A DNA stretch of 64,000 bases from Roseateles_B sp051857535. GTDB lineage: Bacteria; Pseudomonadota; Gammaproteobacteria; Burkholderiales; Burkholderiaceae_C. The stretch lies in NCBI RefSeq assembly GCF_051857535.1, contig NZ_JBPZGY010000010.1, positions 62,001-126,000 on the forward strand. The letters are read 5' to 3'. Below are positions 42,055 to 50,570 of the stretch, one piece after another; position 1 is the stretch's first letter, and every line of letters starts with the position of its first letter. The notes beneath the pieces are model-generated. The model saw only the letters and a program-made list of their open reading frames with translations. It was not told where the DNA came from and ran no database searches. A program made the position numbers and the translations under genes.

Positions 42055-43217
42055 TGCACGACCTGCCCTTTCCGGCTGGCAAACAGGCGCTCATAACGGG
42101 CCAGCATGGCCTGCAGAGAGTAGGCGTTCATGGCCCTCTCACGCGCGGCTTCCTGCTGGGCCTGACGCGCAACGGGATCCAGCCGCTGTGCCAGGGCTTG
42201 CCGCAGCCCCTGGGTCAGCGCCATTGTGTCCGAGGGAGGCACCAGATGGCCGGCTGAGCCTTGGCCCAGCACGGCGGCATTGCCGCCCACGGTCGTCGCG
42301 ACAATGCCCATGCCCGTTGCCAAGGCCTCCTGCAGCGCGCAGGAGGTGCCCTCGGTCACCGAGTTCAGCACGAAGACATCCAGCGCGCGCAGCACGGCCG
42401 GCACGTCCTGCCGCTGACCGGCGAAGTACACGCGGTCCTGCAGGCCCAGCTGTGCCACCTGCTCGCCCAACGCCTGGCGCAAGGGACCTTCGCCCACCAG
42501 CACAAGGCGGGCACGACGGCAGGCCTCCTCGCCCAGCGCCTGCAGCCGGGCGAAGGCGTCGATCAGCCGTGCCTGGTCCTTGACCGGGTCCAGCCGCCCG
42601 ACAGTGCCTACAAGCAGATGCTCCCCACGCTGGAAAGGCAGGCCGGCGGGCCAGGCGTCGCTGGTCTGCATCGGGCGGAAGCGCGCTGTGTCCACGCCGT
42701 TGGTGATGAGCTGTATGCGCGCAGGCGGCACCTGGATGATGTCGCGGAGGTAGTCCCGCACCTGGTCTGAAACGGCCACGAAGTCCTGCACGAAAGGCGC
42801 CATCAGGCGCCTGTTGCGGCGGTTCTTGAGATTGCTGCCACCCGGATCGCTGACGTCCCAGCCGTGCTCGGCATGGATGCGGCGCGGCACAGCGGCCAGG
42901 GCCGCCATGGGCAGGAAATCCATCGCGGCCAGATTGCAGCTGTGCAGCACGTCCGGCGCCTGCTCACGGAAAAGGCGCCAGGCCCTCGGCCAGTAAGGCA
43001 AGGGACCGCCGGGCTGCTTGTCCAGGGCGATGCACTGCACGTCCGGCGTCTCGATGCGGCTGCGGTAGACAGGGTCGACCTCGGTGAGCGCGACCAGGGT
43101 GTGGCGAAAACGATCCCGCGGCAGGCCATTGATCAGCTGGGTGACGACATTCTCCAGGCCACCGCTGGAGAAGCGGTAGACCAGGTGCATGACGTGCAGA
43201 CGGGAATCGGTCTTCAT
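42051..43217 (-). CDS. XrtA-system family 4 glycosyltransferase (TIGR03088-like)
   Basis: The 388-residue protein has the exosortase-associated GT4 layout. It shows VMHLVYRFSSGGLENVVTQLIN at the N-terminus and IHAEHGWDVSDPGG in the first domain. Then come NGVDTARFRP, GRLDPVKDQARLIDAFA, and NSVTEGTSCALQEALATGM with the catalytic Glu. It uses a nucleotide sugar and a lipid-linked acceptor at the inner membrane. It follows ugd in the operon with a 42-nt gap. Assignment to the subfamily rests on HAEHGWDVSDPGGSN and context. Confidence 0.88.
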   Translation of the reverse strand: MKTDSRLHVMHLVYRFSSGGLENVVTQLINGLPRDRFRHTLVALTEVDPVYRSRIETPDVQCIALDKQPGGPLPYWPRAWRLFREQAPDVLHSCNLAAMDFLPMAALAAVPRRIHAEHGWDVSDPGGSNLKNRRNRRLMAPFVQDFVAVSDQVRDYLRDIIQVPPARIQLITNGVDTARFRPMQTSDAWPAGLPFQRGEHLLVGTVGRLDPVKDQARLIDAFARLQALGEEACRRARLVLVGEGPLRQALGEQVAQLGLQDRVYFAGQRQDVPAVLRALDVFVLNSVTEGTSCALQEALATGMGIVATTVGGNAAVLGQGSAGHLVPPSDTMALTQGLRQALAQRLDPVARQAQQEAARERAMNAYSLQAMLARYERLFASRKGQVVQ

Positions 43218-43259
43218 GAACGGGCGAGGAAGCCTGGGGCGGTGAGAAAGCCGGACCGC

Positions 43260-44582
43260 TCAGCGGCCGATGGGGAAGTACTCGAGCCCGAGCAGGCGCA
43301 CCAACTGGGGGTCGTAGAGGTTGCGACCGTCGACGATGACGGGGTGGCGCAGCGCCGTGCGCAGGGTGTCGAAATCCGGACTGCGGAACTCTTTCCATTC
43401 GGTGGCGATCAGCAGTGCATCGGCCCCCTCCACCGCCTGCATGGCGCTGGCCGCGAAGTGCAGGCCTGGCGTGGGACCGAAGACCCGGCGGGCCTCGTCC
43501 ATGGCCACGGGATCGTAGGCCACGATCTCGGCGCCGGCGGCCAGCAGGTCAGCCACGAGCACACGGCTGGGCGCCTCGCGCATGTCATCGGTATTGGGTT
43601 TGAAGGCCAAGCCCCACAGCGCAAAGCGCAGGCCACGGAGGTCCTCCCCGAAACGGCGGCGAACCTTGGCCGCCAGCACATGCTTCTGCGCCTCGTTGGC
43701 CGACTCGACGGCCTTGAGCACCTGCATCTGCAAGCCTGCCTCGACATCCGCGGTGCGGATCAGGGCCTTGACATCCTTGGGGAAGCAGGAGCCGCCGTAG
43801 CCGCAGCCGGGATAGAGAAAGTCGTAGCCGATGCGCGGATCGGAGCCAATGCCCCGGCGCACCATCTCGATGTCGGCGCCCAGGCGCTCGGCAAGGTTGG
43901 CCATCTCGTTCATGAAGCTGATGCGTGTGGCCAGCATGGCATTGGCGGCGTACTTGATCAGCTCGGCGCTGCGCACGTCGGTCAGCACCAGGCGCTCGTG
44001 GTTGCGCTGGAAGGGAGCGTACAAGGCACGCATCAGTGCGATGGCCTGTTCATTGGAGGCGCCGACGATGATGCGGTCAGGCCGCATGAAATCCTCGACG
44101 GCAGCTCCTTCCTTCAGGAATTCGGGATTGGACACCACCGCGAAGGGATGCGTGGCGCCCTGAGCCTTCAAGGTGGCGGCGATCTCGGCCTGGACCTTGT
44201 CGGCCGTCCCCACGGGCACGGTGCTCTTGTCCACGATCACCCGGAAGCCCGTCATGTGGCGGGCAATGCCACGGGCGGCGGCCAGCACGTACTGCAGGTC
44301 CGCGGACCCGTCTTCGTCGGGCGGCGTGCCGACGGCGATGAACTGCATGGTCGCGTACTCGGCCGCTGCCTGAACGTCCGTGGTGAAGCTCAGGCGGCCG
44401 GCCGCCATATTGCGCCGGACCATGGCCTCCAGCCCTGGCTCGTAGATGGGCACCTCGCCGCGCTGCAGCCGGGCGATTTTGTCGGCATCGGTGTCGAGGC
44501 ACAGCACGTGGTTGCCGACTTCAGCCAGGCAGGTGCCGCTCACCAGGCCAACATAGCCCGTGCCAATCATCGTGACTTTCAT
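43260..44582 (-). CDS. ugd: UDP-glucose 6-dehydrogenase
   Basis: The 440-residue protein oxidises UDP-glucose to UDP-glucuronate with two NAD. It has the N-terminal dinucleotide fold (VTMIGTGYVGLVSG), the substrate loop NPEFLKEG, the catalytic-cysteine motif GYGGSCFPKD and GLAFKPNTDDMREAPS. Its product is an acidic sugar for the exopolysaccharide. It overlaps the preceding glycosyltransferase gene by 4 nt. A second sugar dehydrogenase lies at 49250-50530, so two uronic sugars may be used. Confidence 0.95.
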   Translation of the reverse strand: MKVTMIGTGYVGLVSGTCLAEVGNHVLCLDTDADKIARLQRGEVPIYEPGLEAMVRRNMAAGRLSFTTDVQAAAEYATMQFIAVGTPPDEDGSADLQYVLAAARGIARHMTGFRVIVDKSTVPVGTADKVQAEIAATLKAQGATHPFAVVSNPEFLKEGAAVEDFMRPDRIIVGASNEQAIALMRALYAPFQRNHERLVLTDVRSAELIKYAANAMLATRISFMNEMANLAERLGADIEMVRRGIGSDPRIGYDFLYPGCGYGGSCFPKDVKALIRTADVEAGLQMQVLKAVESANEAQKHVLAAKVRRRFGEDLRGLRFALWGLAFKPNTDDMREAPSRVLVADLLAAGAEIVAYDPVAMDEARRVFGPTPGLHFAASAMQAVEGADALLIATEWKEFRSPDFDTLRTALRHPVIVDGRNLYDPQLVRLLGLEYFPIGR

Positions 44583-45808
44583 GACTTGCTCCGTGCAGGG
44601 GACCTGGCCGCGTGAGCCTCCACCAGGCGACGGAACAGCTGGTACTGCTGCTCGCTGGTGGCGTCCCAGGAAAAGTCCTCAGCATAGCGGCGTACGGCCG
44701 CGCGGCCGGGATGGGCTTGCCACAGGGATGCCACCGCCTCGGCAATGCCGGCGCCGTCGCGCGAGGGGATGAGCCGCCCGGCGACGTCGCTCCGCACCAC
44801 CTCGGGCGAACCACCCACTGGCGTCGCGGCCACGGGCGCGCCGCAGGCCATGGCCTCCAGCAGCACATTGGCCCAGCCCTCGCGGCTGGAGGCCAGCAGC
44901 AGCATGTCTGCAGCGCTGTACCAGCGCAGCAGCTCGGTGTTGGGCAGCGCGCCGGTCATGCGAACCTTGCCCTGCAGTCCCAGGCGCTGGATGGTGGCCT
45001 CGATGCGGGGTCGGTCCGCGCCCTCCCCGATGATCACCAGCCGTGCCTGCGGGAAACGTGGCAACAGCAGCGCCAGGGCCTCGACGCACAGATCGTGGCC
45101 CTTGAGCGGCACCAGATGCCCCACCGACACCATCAACGGTGCGCCCTCCAGTCCCAGCTCGCTGCGCATCTGCGCCTGGTCCAGGGGCTGGAAGCGCTGC
45201 AGGTCCACGCCGTTTCGGAAGACATGGAGCTTCTCGCGCGGTTCACCGAGCTCGTGCAGGCGCTCCATCAGGTCGGCACACACGCCGATGGACGCGTCGG
45301 CCTGCCTGGCAGCGCCCTGGATGAGGCGGCGCGGCCAGCGGAAGGTGGGGAACAGGTTGAGGTCGGAGCCGCGCGCCGTGATGGTCAGGGGCTTATCGAA
45401 ATAGCGAGCCAGCCAGGCTGCGGCCACGCCATCGGGGTAGTAGTAGTGGGCGTCGATGACGTCGAACTCGAGCCCCTCCCGCATCCATTGCCGGATGGCC
45501 AGCGCCGAGCGCAGCGCCAGCAGGCAAGGCGCTACGTTCATGCCCACCTTGGGCGGCAGCAGGTAGCGCGGGTAGCGCACCTCGATGCCGTGATGCACCG
45601 CCTGACGCGGTGTGGCGGCCATCTTCGCCCAGGCGCCGAAGCGCGGGTTCGTCGAGGGGAACCAGGGCACCGGGGCCAGCACCTTGGCCTGAACCTTGCC
45701 CGCTTTCAGCAGCTCGCGCAGGCGCGTCTCCACGAAGATGCCATGCCCAGGCCGGCTGGCACTGGGGTAGAGCGTGGAGAACAGCAGCGTGCGGAGGGGA
45801 CGGTCCAT
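44579..45808 (-). CDS. Family 4 glycosyltransferase
   Basis: The 409-residue protein has a GT-B fold: TLLFSTLYPSASRPGHGIFVETRLREL, VDLQRFQP, SVGHLVPLKGHDLCVEAL and ASSREGWANVLLEAMACGAPV with the Glu pair. ITARGSDLNLFP is characteristic of a GT4 branch found in exopolysaccharide gene sets. It overlaps ugd by 4 nt and is preceded by the XrtA-associated glycosyltransferase with a 56-nt gap. The sugar donor is unknown. Confidence 0.87.
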   Translation of the reverse strand: MDRPLRTLLFSTLYPSASRPGHGIFVETRLRELLKAGKVQAKVLAPVPWFPSTNPRFGAWAKMAATPRQAVHHGIEVRYPRYLLPPKVGMNVAPCLLALRSALAIRQWMREGLEFDVIDAHYYYPDGVAAAWLARYFDKPLTITARGSDLNLFPTFRWPRRLIQGAARQADASIGVCADLMERLHELGEPREKLHVFRNGVDLQRFQPLDQAQMRSELGLEGAPLMVSVGHLVPLKGHDLCVEALALLLPRFPQARLVIIGEGADRPRIEATIQRLGLQGKVRMTGALPNTELLRWYSAADMLLLASSREGWANVLLEAMACGAPVAATPVGGSPEVVRSDVAGRLIPSRDGAGIAEAVASLWQAHPGRAAVRRYAEDFSWDATSEQQYQLFRRLVEAHAARSPARSKS

Positions 45809-45864
45809 GCGGGCAATCGTGGCAGTCGTGGCAATCTCGGCGATGGGGGCAGGCGCGAGGCGTG

Positions 45865-47094
45865 TCAGATCACCGAGCGGCCGAGCAACCGTTCGTAGAC
45901 CGGCACATAGTTCGCCGCGCTGTTGCGCCAGTTGCGGACGTCCTCGACGAAACGACGTCCGTTGGCCTGCACGCGCGGCCAGTCTCCCGGCGCGCCCAGC
46001 ACCTTGAGCACCACGTCCGACAGCGATTGGCGGTTGCCGGCCCGGAACAGGTGACCCGTCTGGCCGTCCTCGATCAGCTCTTTGTGGCCGCCGACGTCCG
46101 AGGCCACCAGCAGACGCCCCTGCGCCATGGCTTCCAGGGGCTTGAGCGGCGTGACCAGCTCGGTCAGGCGCATCGGGTGACGAGGAAACACCAGCACATC
46201 GATCAGGTCGTAGTAGCGCTGCACCTGGGCATGCGGCACACGGCCGGTGAACACGACCTTGTCAGCCAGCCCCAGGGCCTGGGACTGGGCCTTGAGTGCA
46301 GCGTCCTGCGGGCCACCGCCGACCAGCAGCAGCCGCACGCTCGGGTCACGCTGCAGCATCTGCGGCAGCGCCTCCAGCAGCAGGTCCAGACCTTCATAGG
46401 CGTAGAAGGAGCCGATGAAGCCAAGCACCTTGGCCCCCTGCAGCCCCAGCTGTGCCTGCAGTGCGGGGTCCGGCTGGCCACCGGGTTCGAAGCTGGCGAT
46501 GTCGACCGCGTTCGGGATCACGCTGACCTTCTGCGCCGCAATGCCGCGGTCGAGGATATCGCCACGCAGGCCCTCGCAGATCGTGAAGACATGATCGACG
46601 CGCTGCATGGCGCGGGTCTCAAGGCCGCGCGTGGCACGGTAGCGCAGGCTGCCCTCGGTGGTCGTACCATGATCGACGGCGGCATCCTCCCAGAAAGCGC
46701 GGATCTCATAGACCACCGGCAGGCCGGCACGTCGCGCGGCGCGCGCGGCGGGCAAGGCATTGAGTACCGGCGAGTGGGCATGCAGGATGTCAGGCCTATG
46801 CTCGCGGACCAGGGCGTCGATGCGGCGCTCCAGCGCGCGCATCAGCTGCATCTCCTTGATCACGGGAAGCTTGCTGGCCTCGGCCAGGGGCGTGCGGTGG
46901 AAAGTCCAGGCATCCACCTGTTCCTGCAAGGCACCGTCATGTTTGCCGGAGCTCTGCTCATGTTTGGGGCTGGTGAGGTGCAGCGTCTCCCAGCCCAGCT
47001 TGCGCTGCTCGCGCAGCAGCGAAGCCGTCCGGAAGGTGTAGCCGCTGTGCAGCGGCAGCGAATGGTCGAGGATGTGAAGGACGCGGACGGTCAT
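45865..47094 (-). CDS. XrtA-system family 4 glycosyltransferase (TIGR04063-like)
   Basis: The 409-residue protein begins TVRVLHILDHSLPLHSGYTFRTASLL and carries TSPKHEQ, VYEIRAFWEDAAVDHG and VFPRHPMRLTELVTPLKPLEAMAQG. These are the distinctive features of the exosortase-A-associated TIGR04063 family. It should act in the cytoplasm on a lipid-linked acceptor. The ATG at 47094 lies 1 nt after the amidotransferase stop codon, so the two are coupled. The frame is open another 33 codons upstream, but these lie inside the amidotransferase gene. Confidence 0.9.
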   Translation of the reverse strand: MTVRVLHILDHSLPLHSGYTFRTASLLREQRKLGWETLHLTSPKHEQSSGKHDGALQEQVDAWTFHRTPLAEASKLPVIKEMQLMRALERRIDALVREHRPDILHAHSPVLNALPAARAARRAGLPVVYEIRAFWEDAAVDHGTTTEGSLRYRATRGLETRAMQRVDHVFTICEGLRGDILDRGIAAQKVSVIPNAVDIASFEPGGQPDPALQAQLGLQGAKVLGFIGSFYAYEGLDLLLEALPQMLQRDPSVRLLLVGGGPQDAALKAQSQALGLADKVVFTGRVPHAQVQRYYDLIDVLVFPRHPMRLTELVTPLKPLEAMAQGRLLVASDVGGHKELIEDGQTGHLFRAGNRQSLSDVVLKVLGAPGDWPRVQANGRRFVEDVRNWRNSAANYVPVYERLLGRSVI

Positions 47095-47095
47095 A

Positions 47096-49075
47096 TCAGG
47101 GGGCAGTCGGAGCGGCAGACGAAGGAGCGTGGACCGGCGCGGTCTTGCTGGCGATGGCGTGGTCGGGCACCACGGGATGCGGGCCATCCACAACGACGCG
47201 CAGAAAGGCCTCGAACATCGTCAGGGACCACAGCGCTGTGCTGTGGTCGGCTCGGCCGGACTGGTGCTGCTCGACGAGATCGCGCAGGCAGTCCGGATTG
47301 AACCAGCCGGTGTCAGCCAAGCGAGGGCCCAGCACGGACTCACGCACCTTGTCCTTCAGCGGCCCACGGAACCAGTTGGCCAGGGGCACGGAGAAGCCCA
47401 TCTTGGGCCGGTACAGCACTTCGTGCGGCAGCTGGCTCTCCATGCTCTTCTTCAGCAGGTATTTGCCCTCTTGGCCATGCAGCTTGAGCGAGGACGGCAA
47501 GGTCGCCAGCCACTCCAGCAGCTCGTGGTCCATGAGCGGCTCGCGCACCTCCAGCGAATGCGCCATGCTGGCGCGGTCCACCTTGGTGTTGATGTCCCCG
47601 ACAAGGTAGGTCTTGGTGTCAAGGTACTGGATCAGGGCCAGTTGGTCGTCGGTGTTGGCGTGCTTCGCATGGCGGTGGAAGACCTGGTCGGCGCTGTAGC
47701 CTGCAAGGGCCTGGCGCATGGCAGGGCTGAAGAGCCGCTGACGCAGCGGTGCCTTGTTCTGCGAGACCGAATGGCAGTAGGCGCTGACCGGATCCATGGC
47801 CATGCCCTGGAAGGTCGTCTTGGCGCGCAGGAAGCGTGGCGCCCAGTCCAGCTTGGGATACGCGCGCCCGAGCGCACCGAACACCCGCCGGCCCATGCGC
47901 CCCGGCAACATGCCTCGCAGGCCGGATTCCAGCATGTGCAACTTGTAGCGGCGGTAGCCGCCAAAGGCCTCGTCGCCACCATCCCCCGACAGCGCCACCG
48001 TGACATGCCGGCGGGCCATCTCGCAGACGCGATAGGTGGGGACGGCCGAGCTGTCGGCATAAGGCTCGTCATAGAGCCTCGCCAGGGTATCGACCAGATC
48101 GAAATCATTGCTGCCGACGGTGTGGCAGACATGCGCCGTGCCATGGCGTTTGGCGACCATGTCGGCGAATTCGGACTCGTTGAAGCGCGGATCGTCAAAG
48201 GCAATGGCGCAGGTGCGCACCGGCTGGTCCGACAGCCCGGCCATCGTGGCGACCACGGCGCTGGAGTCCACGCCTCCGGACAGGAAGGCGCCCAGCGGCA
48301 CCTCGGCGATCATGCGCAGGCGCACGGACTCACGCAGACGATCCAGCAGCTCGGCCTGCGCATCGGCGAGGCTGATGCGGCTGTCCAGCGTATAGCGCAG
48401 GTCCCAGTAAGGCTTGGAGGCAGGAATGGGGGCTCCGCGCTGGATGCGCAGGGTGTGGCCCATGTCCAGCTTGTGGATGCCCTTGAAGATGGTTCGCGGC
48501 TCAGGCACATAGCCAAAGGCGAAATACTCCTCCACCGCCTGAGGCTCGATCTCGCGGCGCAGCTGCGGGTGGGCCAGCAGAGATTTCAGCTCGGAGCCGA
48601 AGAGCAGCAGGCCGTCGTCAAGCACCGTCCAGTACAGCGGCTTGACGCCCAGGCGGTCGCGCGCCATGAACAGGCACTGCTGCTGGCGATCCCAGATCAC
48701 GAAGGCGAACATGCCGCGCAGGCGCTCTACGCACCGTTCGCCCCAGCTCTCCCAGGCGTGGACGATGACCTCGGTATCACTGCGCGTATGGAACTGGTGC
48801 CCCAGGGCCTGCAGTTCGGGGATCAAGGCCTGGTAGTTGTAGATCTCGCCGTTGAAAACGATGGCGACGCTGCGATCCTCGTTGAACAGCGGCTGCTGCC
48901 CGCTGGCGATGTCGATGATGGAAAGGCGGCGGTGTCCAAAGCCCAGCCCCGCTTCCAGGTAGAGGTCGCCCTCATCCGGACCGCGGTGGTGCTGGGAGTC
49001 GTTCATGCGACGCAGCACGCCGGCGTCGACTGTGCGCGCCTGGCGGGTGTCAAAAATGCCGGTGATGCCGCACAT
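47096..49075 (-). CDS. XrtA-system amidotransferase, asparagine-synthase-like (TIGR03108-like)
   Basis: The 659-residue protein has an N-terminal glutaminase domain with Cys2 as nucleophile (MCGITGIFD), RGPDEGDLYLE and FNGEIYNYQ. A synthetase domain with the PP-loop GAFLSGGVDSSAV and LSGDGGDEAFGGY follows. It resembles AsnB but belongs to the branch fixed in exosortase-A loci. It should move ammonia from glutamine to an ATP-activated carboxylate; a uronic acid of the exopolysaccharide is the obvious candidate (inference). The C-terminal 40 residues are Ala/Pro/Ser-rich. It follows a 174-nt gap that contains a 24-bp inverted repeat. Confidence 0.9.
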   Translation of the reverse strand: MCGITGIFDTRQARTVDAGVLRRMNDSQHHRGPDEGDLYLEAGLGFGHRRLSIIDIASGQQPLFNEDRSVAIVFNGEIYNYQALIPELQALGHQFHTRSDTEVIVHAWESWGERCVERLRGMFAFVIWDRQQQCLFMARDRLGVKPLYWTVLDDGLLLFGSELKSLLAHPQLRREIEPQAVEEYFAFGYVPEPRTIFKGIHKLDMGHTLRIQRGAPIPASKPYWDLRYTLDSRISLADAQAELLDRLRESVRLRMIAEVPLGAFLSGGVDSSAVVATMAGLSDQPVRTCAIAFDDPRFNESEFADMVAKRHGTAHVCHTVGSNDFDLVDTLARLYDEPYADSSAVPTYRVCEMARRHVTVALSGDGGDEAFGGYRRYKLHMLESGLRGMLPGRMGRRVFGALGRAYPKLDWAPRFLRAKTTFQGMAMDPVSAYCHSVSQNKAPLRQRLFSPAMRQALAGYSADQVFHRHAKHANTDDQLALIQYLDTKTYLVGDINTKVDRASMAHSLEVREPLMDHELLEWLATLPSSLKLHGQEGKYLLKKSMESQLPHEVLYRPKMGFSVPLANWFRGPLKDKVRESVLGPRLADTGWFNPDCLRDLVEQHQSGRADHSTALWSLTMFEAFLRVVVDGPHPVVPDHAIASKTAPVHAPSSAAPTAP

Positions 49076-49143
49076 GGTCTGCCTTCATTCCGCATTGCCG
49101 CTGTCCGAACCGCAGTGCTCGATCTGCCCTGGTCCGGAAACGA

Positions 49144-49167
49144 GCTTGCCGAGCAAGCTCGGCAAGC
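49144..49167. promoter_or_regulatory. Perfect inverted repeat upstream of the amidotransferase gene
   Basis: GCTTGCCGAGC (49144-49154) and GCTCGGCAAGC (49157-49167) are perfect complements 2 bp apart. It lies in the 174-bp gap (49076-49249) between the nucleotide-sugar dehydrogenase and amidotransferase genes. No T-run follows on either strand. It may be an operator or an mRNA processing/stability hairpin. Confidence 0.45.
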
Positions 49168-49249
49168 AGTTCTTCATTGTCATGGGTGGCGGCCATTTGC
49201 AGGCCGGGCACCGCGCCCGAGCGGCCCCGCAGGGAGGCCGCCGCGAACA

Positions 49250-50530
49250 TCACAGGCGCCAGACGCGGTAGCCCGCGGCCTTGAGCGCCGCCTCGTCAAA
49301 GGCTGCCTTCACATCGATGAAGGCGCCGCCGTCAACCAGCTTCTCACCCAGCTGCACCACACTCAGGGCAGCGAACTCGCGATGGGACACAGCTGCCACG
49401 ATGGCATCGGCCTGGGGCAGTTCGCTCCAGGGCGTGAGACTCACGCCGTATTCGTGCTCGGCCTCGGCAGACTCGGCCTGCGGATCGGTCACGATCACTT
49501 CGACGCCGTAGGTCTTGAGTTCGTTGATGATGTCGATGACCTTGGAGTTGCGCAGGTCGCCACAGTTCTCCTTGAAGGTCAGGCCGAGCACGTTGACCTT
49601 GGAACCCTTGATGTGCGAGCCACTGGCGATCATCTGCTTGATGGTCTGCTCGGCGATGAACTTGCCCATGCTGTCGTTGATGCGACGCCCCGCCAGGATG
49701 ACTTGCGGGTGGTAGCCCAGCATGTCGGCCTTGTGGGTCAGGTAGTAGGGATCCACGCCGATGCAGTGCCCCCCCACCAGGCCCGGCTTGAACTTCAGGA
49801 AGTTCCACTTCGTGCCGGCGGCTTCCAGCACCTCGCTGGTGTCGATGCCGATCTTGTCGAAGATGATGGCCAATTCGTTCATCAGCGCGATGTTCAGGTC
49901 GCGCTGGGTGTTCTCGATCACCTTGGCGGCCTCGGCCGTCTTGATGCTGGAGGCGCGATGCACGCCCGGCACGATGATCATCTCGTAGAGCTTGGCCACA
50001 CGATCCAGGGTCTCGGGGGTGTCACCCGAGACAATCTTCAGGATCTTGGTGAGGGTGTGCTCTTTGTCGCCCGGATTGATGCGCTCGGGGCTGTAGCCCA
50101 CGAAGAAGTCCTGCTTCCACTTCATGCCGGATTCGCGCTCCAGCACGGGGATGCACACCTCTTCGGTTGCGCCCGGATAGACGGTGCTCTCATAGACCAC
50201 GATGGCGCCCTTCTTCATATGGCGGCCGGCACTGGTCGAGGAACCAATCAAGGGCTTGAAGTCGGGGATGTGGGCCTCGTCCACCGGCGTGGGAACGGCA
50301 ACGATGATGATGTCCGCCTCGCCCAGCATGGCTGGATCGGAGGTATAGACCGCATGCTTGGCGGCCTGGACCTGTTCGTCGGTCAGTTCGCGCGAAGGGT
50401 CGGTGCCACGCTTGCACGCGTCCACCTTGCCTTGGTGGATGTCGAAACCGATGGTCTTGATCTGCTTCCCGAACTCCACGACGAGCGGCAGGCCCACATA
50501 GCCCAGACCGATCACTGCCAATGTCGTCAT
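49250..50530 (-). CDS. Nucleotide-sugar dehydrogenase, TviB/WbpA-like (UDP-HexNAc 6-dehydrogenase)
   Basis: The 426-residue protein has TLAVIGLGYVGLPLVVEFGK, VGYSPERINPGDKEH, and the catalytic-cysteine motif GLVGGHCIGVDPYYLTHKA, then GLTFKENCGDLRNSKV. The PERINPGD and GHCIGVDPYYL forms mark the TviB/WbpA group, which oxidises UDP-GlcNAc or UDP-GalNAc to the uronic acid rather than UDP-glucose. Vi antigen TviB is the closest well-known relative. With ugd it gives two acidic precursors, and an amidotransferase gene follows. Base composition is slightly less GC-rich than its neighbours. It is 40 nt after xrtA. Confidence 0.92.
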   Translation of the reverse strand: MTTLAVIGLGYVGLPLVVEFGKQIKTIGFDIHQGKVDACKRGTDPSRELTDEQVQAAKHAVYTSDPAMLGEADIIIVAVPTPVDEAHIPDFKPLIGSSTSAGRHMKKGAIVVYESTVYPGATEEVCIPVLERESGMKWKQDFFVGYSPERINPGDKEHTLTKILKIVSGDTPETLDRVAKLYEMIIVPGVHRASSIKTAEAAKVIENTQRDLNIALMNELAIIFDKIGIDTSEVLEAAGTKWNFLKFKPGLVGGHCIGVDPYYLTHKADMLGYHPQVILAGRRINDSMGKFIAEQTIKQMIASGSHIKGSKVNVLGLTFKENCGDLRNSKVIDIINELKTYGVEVIVTDPQAESAEAEHEYGVSLTPWSELPQADAIVAAVSHREFAALSVVQLGEKLVDGGAFIDVKAAFDEAALKAAGYRVWRL

Positions 50531-50570
50531 ACAAACGCCTTTCTAAAGATTCTCGAATTATCGCGAGTCA

